Source of the DNA: Pseudobdellovibrionaceae bacterium
GTDB lineage: Bacteria; Bdellovibrionota; Bdellovibrionia; Bdellovibrionales; UBA1609
Reading direction: 5' to 3'
Assembly (NCBI GenBank): GCA_020635075.1
Contig: JACKAM010000001.1
Location: 434,001 to 498,000, forward strand
DNA: 64,000 nucleotides
Part shown: positions 59,609 to 64,000 of the stretch, in pieces
How positions within the stretch are numbered: the stretch's first letter is position 1
Layout of the letters: the number at the start of each line of letters is the position of its first letter
Notes under the pieces: generated by a model
The model's input: the letters and a program-made list of their open reading frames with translations, nothing else
Database searches by the model: none
Told to the model about the DNA's origin: nothing
Program-made: the position numbers and the translations under genes

Positions 59609-60148
59609 TTGAATTTGAACCACAATAGACCAAAAGACCTTCACCAACTTTTTGAACGGGCCCGGCAGGCTCCCTTGGATCCGCCTCCTTATATGGGCAC
59701 CCGAGTGGTAGCTGCCCTCCGTTCAAGAGGTCAAAAGAAGCGCCTTTGGTTTTGGCAGGCCCTGTCTTTCACCAGCCTGGGAGCCACCCTTTGTTTGGCT
59801 TGGATTCTCTTCCAGGCCCCAGCGACTCAGTTTGAGGCCCAGGTGGACAATCCCTATGTTGTGCGCGTGGAACTCAACGAGCTCACCGATCAACAGTATG
59901 TGGAAGCTGAAATTGTGTTGCCTGCCGGTGTGGAATTTTATTCGAAGAATCACCCAGAGCTGTCTGCCCAGCGCTCGATCCGCCTGGTGTGGAATCAGGA
60001 GACAGGCAAACCTTTTCTTCCTTTTGTGATCAAAGGGGCTGAAGATGGTAAGAAGCAGATCTTGGTGAAGTTTTTTAACCAAGAGAATCGCATGATTTCT
60101 TCCCGCCAAATTGCTATTGAATTCTTGGCGGCTGTGGAGAAAGGTTAA
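59609..60148 (+). CDS. Single-pass membrane protein, candidate anti-sigma factor
   Basis: The 179-residue protein has a cytoplasmic N terminus of about 47 residues, one membrane helix (about 48-67, FWQALSFTSLGATLCLAWIL) and a periplasmic beta-rich domain (about 75-179, YVEAEIVLPAGVEFYSKNHP). Position directly after the sigma factor and this layout match many anti-sigma factors, but the zinc-binding motif HxxxCxxC is not present. The start is TTG at 59609 (AGGAG 2-8 nt upstream); a TTG at 59615 has better spacing. It is 16 nt after the sigma gene and 5 nt before the next. Confidence 0.7.
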   Translation: MNLNHNRPKDLHQLFERARQAPLDPPPYMGTRVVAALRSRGQKKRLWFWQALSFTSLGATLCLAWILFQAPATQFEAQVDNPYVVRVELNELTDQQYVEAEIVLPAGVEFYSKNHPELSAQRSIRLVWNQETGKPFLPFVIKGAEDGKKQILVKFFNQENRMISSRQIAIEFLAAVEKG

Positions 60149-60153
60149 GGACC

Positions 60154-60549
60154 ATGGAACACAAAAATAAAATGTGGATCCTACTTGTGGCCTTCAGCCT
60201 AATTTTCCCTCTGTCCAGTTGGGCTGATGGAGTGGTGTTCGCCACTGAAGAGGATCTTGCCGCCTTTGACCAGTTGGTGGTGAAGAGTCAAAAGACCACC
60301 TCTGGTACTGAAAAAGCAAAAGAAAAGACGAGTGCCAACTTTCAACGCGTACGGGATAAGTTGAACTCTCTCATTGAAAAGGAAAAGGCTAAAGGAGCAG
60401 CAGAAGCGAAGGGGAAAGGCCCTGTCTTTGGAGACAGCGCAAATCCTGGCAATGGAAAGGCCAAGGGTAACTCTTCGTCCAGCTCTTCTCGCGGCCAGGG
60501 AAAATTCCCCGACGGCTCCCCTGGAAAGGGTAAGGGGAAAAACAAGTGA
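60154..60549 (+). CDS. Small secreted Lys/Gly-rich protein
   Basis: The 131-residue product has a signal peptide (about 1-25, PLSSWADG), a helical middle part with many Lys/Glu residues (about 45-90), and a low-complexity tail rich in Gly, Lys, Ser and Asn (about 90-131, ending GKGKGKNK). It is strongly basic at the end. No family is recognised. It ends the TPR/barrel-sigma-membrane protein unit and is followed by a terminator. Confidence 0.65.
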   Translation: MEHKNKMWILLVAFSLIFPLSSWADGVVFATEEDLAAFDQLVVKSQKTTSGTEKAKEKTSANFQRVRDKLNSLIEKEKAKGAAEAKGKGPVFGDSANPGNGKAKGNSSSSSSRGQGKFPDGSPGKGKGKNK

Positions 60550-60592
60550 CCTGAGAGCCGAGTTGTCATCAGTCAGTTTACCGGGTTTAGAT

Positions 60593-60620
60593 GCGCCACA
60601 TTAAGTGGCGCTTCTTTTTT
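60593..60620 (+). terminator. Rho-independent terminator of the sigma-factor operon
   Basis: GCGCCAC (60593-60599) pairs with GTGGCGC (60605-60611), followed by a T-tract. It is about 44 nt after the last stop. Confidence 0.9.
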
Positions 60621-60710
60621 GTCTTTTTCAAATGGGCCTTGGGTTGCCACCAGCGGAAATCTTGGTTTTAATTCAATTACAGCGCAGATAGGTGGCCCTC
60701 AAAAAGGAAA

Positions 60711-61568
60711 TTGGGAAGACCGGTGTCGACAGGGAAGTCCATAAAAATTGGCTTAGCTCAACTTCTAGTTGAAGGCGGTGAGCCTGAGCGCAACTTTGAG
60801 CGAGCGGAAAAGCTGATTGTTGAGGCCAAGTCTCAGGGTTGTCAGGTCGTGCTATTGCCCGAGACTATTGATTTTGCCTGGACCCATCCCAGTGCCTTGA
60901 CCGAAGCCCAGCCCATTCCTGGTCCCTATAGTGAAACTGTACAAACTTGGGCAAAGACTCACCAAGTGTATGTCTGTGTGGGGCTGACAGAAAAAACACC
61001 GGCGGGCAACTACAACACAGCTCTTTTAGTGAATCCGCAGGGTGAAATTTTGATTCACTATCACAAGATCAACTTGTTGACCGTGGAGTTCCCCTACTAC
61101 CAGGTGGGGCAGTCACTTCATGTGGTGGACACGGAGTTTGGTAAGATTGGCGTCAACATCTGTGCGGACAATTACCTGGATGGTCTTCCCATCGGTCACA
61201 CTCTGGCCCGTATGGGGGCGCAGGTGATTCTGTCGCCTTCGAGTTGGACCGTCGATCATGGCATTACGGAAGAAGACGACCCCTATCGAGACAAATGGAA
61301 AAAGCCGTTTACCACCTTGAGTGGTCTCTATGACTTAGTTATCGCCAGTACCACCAGCGTGGGCTACATCGTCGGTGGTCCCTATGAGGGCAAAAAAATG
61401 GTTGGCTGTTCCCTGGTGGTCAACAATAAGGGGCTTGTGGCTCAAGGTCCTTTTAATGAGTTTGCTGGCCACTTGGAAGTGGTAGAGTTTGCAGTTCCCC
61501 AACGTCGGGAAAAAGGAACTGAGATTGGCGAGATGCTCAAGACGAAAGGATACTGCCCCGATGGTTGA
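60711..61568 (+). CDS. Nitrilase-superfamily carbon-nitrogen hydrolase
   Basis: The 285-residue enzyme has the catalytic triad of the superfamily: Glu51 (VVLLPETIDF), Lys119 (HYHKINLL) and Cys151 (GVNICADNY). It would hydrolyse an amide bond of a small molecule. The substrate cannot be read from sequence, but the following genes, an amidotransferase and a carbamoyltransferase, suggest a role in amide or carbamoyl chemistry on a sugar or small molecule; for example it could supply ammonia. TTG 60711 has AAAGGA close by, and GTG 60723 is an alternative. It overlaps the amidotransferase start by 8 nt. Confidence 0.85.
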   Translation: MGRPVSTGKSIKIGLAQLLVEGGEPERNFERAEKLIVEAKSQGCQVVLLPETIDFAWTHPSALTEAQPIPGPYSETVQTWAKTHQVYVCVGLTEKTPAGNYNTALLVNPQGEILIHYHKINLLTVEFPYYQVGQSLHVVDTEFGKIGVNICADNYLDGLPIGHTLARMGAQVILSPSSWTVDHGITEEDDPYRDKWKKPFTTLSGLYDLVIASTTSVGYIVGGPYEGKKMVGCSLVVNNKGLVAQGPFNEFAGHLEVVEFAVPQRREKGTEIGEMLKTKGYCPDG

Positions 61569-62814
61569 GTCCAATTCTCCCTCTGAATCCTATGCTTTCC
61601 CAACCTATAAAGAGGGTGAAAAACAAATTGTCATTGTCAGTGGTGTTCCCACGGAGTTGGTCTACCAACGCTGTAGCCGCTGTATTCAGGACTCCACTAT
61701 TCCTGGAATTTCTTTTAATGATCAGGGAGTCTGCAACTTCTGTCACCTGCACGACAAAATGGCCCATGATTTTCCCAATGACGAAAGGGGCGCTAAGCTT
61801 CTAGAGGAGAAACTTGAGAAGATTCGCGTCCAAGGAAAAGGCAAAAAGTATGACTGTGTCGTGGGCATCAGTGGTGGTCGGGACAGTATGTTTTTGCTCT
61901 ATTTGGCCGCCAAACGCTGGGGGCTGAGGCCTTTAGCTGTTCACTTTAATGATGGCTTTGATAATCCCGTTGGCGGCGAAAATATGTTTAAGGCTGTGCG
62001 CCGCTTGGGTGTGGATCTTCGCACCATCACTTCGGATTTTCGCGAGTGTAAGGATTTAAAGATCGCCGAACTCAAGGCGAGTACCCCTTTGTTGAATACC
62101 GGAACAGATGTGGGCATTGGCGCCTCCATCTATTCCGTAGCTTGTAAAGAAGGGGTCAAAAATATTCTCTTTGGTCAGTCTTTTCGTACAGAAGGTATCA
62201 AACCCATTTCTTGGGCCTATTTTAATGGTGACTATCTGAAAGCCGTCCAGAAGAAATTTGGCTCGGGTACCATGAGGCCTTGGAAGCCGGACGATGCCGG
62301 CTACCATTTGGGCTTTAAAGAGATGGCCTACTACACAGTGGTCAAAGGCATTAAGGTATTGGCTCCTCTCTATTATTTTCCCTACGTGCGCAAAGAGGCT
62401 GAGGAAATTCTAAAATCCGAATTTGATTGGGTCTACCCAGGGGGACACTACTACGATGATCTCTATTGGGCCCTCATTGTTCACGTCCACCGTGTGAAAT
62501 TCAACGTGGATTTGCGTTTGAACAGTTATTCAGCACTTGTGCGTAGTGGACAAATGGATCGGGATGAGGCTTTGAAGGCTGTTAAAGAGAAGTACGTGAT
62601 TGAGGACCCGAATATTATCCGTCTGTGCATCAAGAGATTAGGTATCACTCGGGAAGACTTTGACGAGTACATGAAGATACCCGCCACTCATTTTACCGAT
62701 CACTCGAATTGCTACGCAAAGCTTAAGGCCTTTAAGGTTCCTATTCAGATCATGACCTGGCTGAACTTTTTTCCCCAGGCGGTTTACGATAAGTACTTTA
62801 ATTGCGGGATATAG
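61561..62814 (+). CDS. N-acetyl-sugar amidotransferase-like (WbpG/PP-loop) protein
   Basis: The 417-residue protein has a zinc-type cysteine set (Cys38, 41, 58, 61 in RCSRCIQDST and VCNFCHLHDK) and an ATP pyrophosphatase (PP-loop) motif SGGRDS at residues 104-109. These features match TIGR03573/WbpG-like enzymes, which use ammonia from a glutaminase partner to make acetamidino groups on N-acetyl sugars of surface polysaccharides. No glutaminase (HisH-like) gene is adjacent in the window; the nitrilase-family enzyme upstream, whose gene it overlaps by 8 nt, might play that part. That would be a new arrangement and is inference. ATG 61561 gives a typical family length. Confidence 0.8.
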   Translation: MVESNSPSESYAFPTYKEGEKQIVIVSGVPTELVYQRCSRCIQDSTIPGISFNDQGVCNFCHLHDKMAHDFPNDERGAKLLEEKLEKIRVQGKGKKYDCVVGISGGRDSMFLLYLAAKRWGLRPLAVHFNDGFDNPVGGENMFKAVRRLGVDLRTITSDFRECKDLKIAELKASTPLLNTGTDVGIGASIYSVACKEGVKNILFGQSFRTEGIKPISWAYFNGDYLKAVQKKFGSGTMRPWKPDDAGYHLGFKEMAYYTVVKGIKVLAPLYYFPYVRKEAEEILKSEFDWVYPGGHYYDDLYWALIVHVHRVKFNVDLRLNSYSALVRSGQMDRDEALKAVKEKYVIEDPNIIRLCIKRLGITREDFDEYMKIPATHFTDHSNCYAKLKAFKVPIQIMTWLNFFPQAVYDKYFNCGI

Positions 62815-62847
62815 GCCTCCTTGGTTGAAGCGAAAGGAAATTGAATA

Positions 62848-64000
62848 GTGCTAATCCTAGGAATCAACGGTGGTGTTCGCCTGGGTTATCAGGACATCTC
62901 AGCTGTCTTGGTTCGTGATGGTCGGGTCATTGCAGCTGTTGAAGAAGAGCGCCTTAATCGTATTAAAAACTCACCGGGACAGTTGCCCGAGCAGTCAATT
63001 CTTGAGGTTCTCAAAATTGCTGGAGTGACGATTCAGGATGTCGATCTTGTCGCTACTCACGGCGAGACCTGGGGAGAGGTCTACGAGGAAACCCTCAAGG
63101 GATACTTTCAGTTTCGCTTTGGTCATGCACCGCCCATTCGTCGATACCACCATCATCTTTGTCATGCAGCCAGTGCCTATTACGGGTCTGGATTTGAAAA
63201 CTCCATGATTCTCACCCTCGACAGCTCGGGCGATGGAATCTCCACTCTGTTAGCTGTCGGCAAAAAAGGCGAGCTGACAGTAGAGCGTATGGAAGAGCGT
63301 CCCAACTCTCTGGGCATGTTTTATACGGCTTTGACCCAGTACTGTGGATTTGTGCGTGATCGGGACGAGTACAAGCTGATGGGCCTGGCGAGTTATGGAC
63401 AGCGGGGCCAGATCGATTTGTCTTGGCTGCTGAAATGGGAAAAGGACTTCTACCAGCTTAACACCGATGTTCTCAAAAAGGTGGAGCCGGGCGCGCCCCA
63501 GCCCACAAGGCAGCAAGCCTGTTATGGCTCAGTTCTTGAGGAAAGGTTAGGGCCCGCCCGGCGCAAGGAACAGCCGATCACAGATCATTACAAAAATGTG
63601 GCGGCAGGAACCCAGCAGCTGTTAGAAGAACAGGCGATTCGCCTGGTTAAGAATCTTCAGAATAAAACTGGCCTCAAGAATCTTTGTCTTGCCGGTGGCG
63701 TGGCTCTCAACTGCGTAATGAATCAAAGGTTGGCTGAGTTGGATGTCATCGAAGGCCTTTATGTCCAGCCGGCGGCGGGTGATGCGGGCGTATCTCTGGG
63801 GGCAGCCTATCTAGGTGCTCTTGAGTTAGGTGATTGTCCCGAGCCAATGGATCATGCCTTTTTAGGAAGTCGCTTTGCCGATGATGAGATTAAAGCCTAT
63901 TTGGATCTGTGTGGCCTCAAGTACCTGGAGGTTTCGGATGTGGGCAAAGAGGCTAGTGATCGAATTCTAAGAGGTGAGGTGATTGGTTGGCACCAAGGGC
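62848..64000 (+). CDS. Carbamoyltransferase (NodU/CmcH family), 3' end beyond window
   Basis: The open frame starts at GTG 62848 with AAAGGAAA 8 nt upstream and runs off the window after 384 codons. Visible motifs are GINGGVRLGYQDISAVLV at the N terminus, EEERLNRIKNS, the carbamoyltransferase HHLCHAASAYYGSGF segment at about residues 109-123, LTLDSSGDGIS, and GGVALNCVMNQRL with VQPAAGDAGVSLGAAYLG near residue 310. The enzyme transfers a carbamoyl group from carbamoyl phosphate to a hydroxyl of a sugar or small molecule. With the two preceding genes it suggests a carbamoylated/amidated surface sugar or natural-product pathway. The rest of the cluster lies beyond the window. Confidence 0.9.
   Translation, partial: MLILGINGGVRLGYQDISAVLVRDGRVIAAVEEERLNRIKNSPGQLPEQSILEVLKIAGVTIQDVDLVATHGETWGEVYEETLKGYFQFRFGHAPPIRRYHHHLCHAASAYYGSGFENSMILTLDSSGDGISTLLAVGKKGELTVERMEERPNSLGMFYTALTQYCGFVRDRDEYKLMGLASYGQRGQIDLSWLLKWEKDFYQLNTDVLKKVEPGAPQPTRQQACYGSVLEERLGPARRKEQPITDHYKNVAAGTQQLLEEQAIRLVKNLQNKTGLKNLCLAGGVALNCVMNQRLAELDVIEGLYVQPAAGDAGVSLGAAYLGALELGDCPEPMDHAFLGSRFADDEIKAYLDLCGLKYLEVSDVGKEASDRILRGEVIGWHQG

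Noticed and set aside
1..64000. CRISPR array, transposase or phage genes
   Set aside because: No regularly spaced direct repeats and no recognisable transposase, integrase or phage structural gene was seen.

Overview
The window reads as a chromosomal segment of a Gram-negative, predatory-type or related bacterium of the Bdellovibrionota/Oligoflexia kind. This is an inference from content: a TIGR02147-type regulator, a ten-gene TolQR/Glt-like envelope energy-transduction operon with a TonB-like AgmX/GltJ protein, many lipoproteins with clear lipoboxes, and numerous secreted proteins of no known family. Genes are dense, mostly with good Shine-Dalgarno sequences and many 4-nt start/stop overlaps.

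Region 1 (1-3.6 kb) holds a truncated gene, a membrane-anchored AraC-type regulator, a single-domain receiver and a glycine-loop repeat protein. Region 2 (3.9-13.6 kb) is a heme d1 factory: nirC-nirF-nirN on the minus strand; nirE, a triple-fused siroheme decarboxylase, a separate fourth decarboxylase module, nirJ and a TrpD2-like gene on the plus strand; and a Met8-like precorrin-2 dehydrogenase on the minus strand. Region 3 (13.6-24.6 kb) has an S1-domain ribosomal protein gene with a frameshifted tandem copy, a 1502-residue lipoprotein, a small outer-membrane-like protein and a regulator/secreted-protein pair. Region 4 (24.6-32.4 kb) carries the users of heme d1 and NO: nirS (with an extra fused cytochrome c domain) and a five-gene operon encoding a CuA-type nitric oxide reductase, an SCO copper chaperone and a cytochrome b/ferredoxin/MvhD fusion. 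Together regions 2 and 4 encode reduction of nitrite to NO and NO to N2O; no nitrate or N2O reductase gene is visible.

Region 5 (32.7-42.5 kb) contains a diguanylate cyclase, a hybrid histidine kinase, a fused glycosidase-like/beta-lactamase-like lipoprotein and several secreted proteins. Region 6 (42.6-53.0 kb) is the ten-gene Glt/Tol-like operon: ExbB/TolQ, two ExbD/TolR, a 1000-residue TPR protein, a TonB-like protein, two lipoproteins (one with a vWA domain), a barrel-like protein and two others. Region 7 (53.2-60.6 kb) has an RRM protein, a radical SAM enzyme, a Fic protein, secreted proteins, and a TPR/barrel gene translationally coupled to an ECF sigma factor with a membrane partner. 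Region 8 (60.7-64 kb) is the start of a sugar-modification cluster: nitrilase-family hydrolase, N-acetyl-sugar amidotransferase and a carbamoyltransferase cut by the window edge.

Non-coding structure is rich. One dispersed inverted-repeat family (three copies) sits just after the stop codon of its neighbour, always in the same orientation relative to that gene. A second family is made of very long hairpins with conserved outer arms and different but self-complementary inner arms. A long imperfect palindrome lies between nirE and the Met8-like gene. Rho-independent terminators are marked where seen. No CRISPR array, tRNA, rRNA or insertion-sequence transposase was found.
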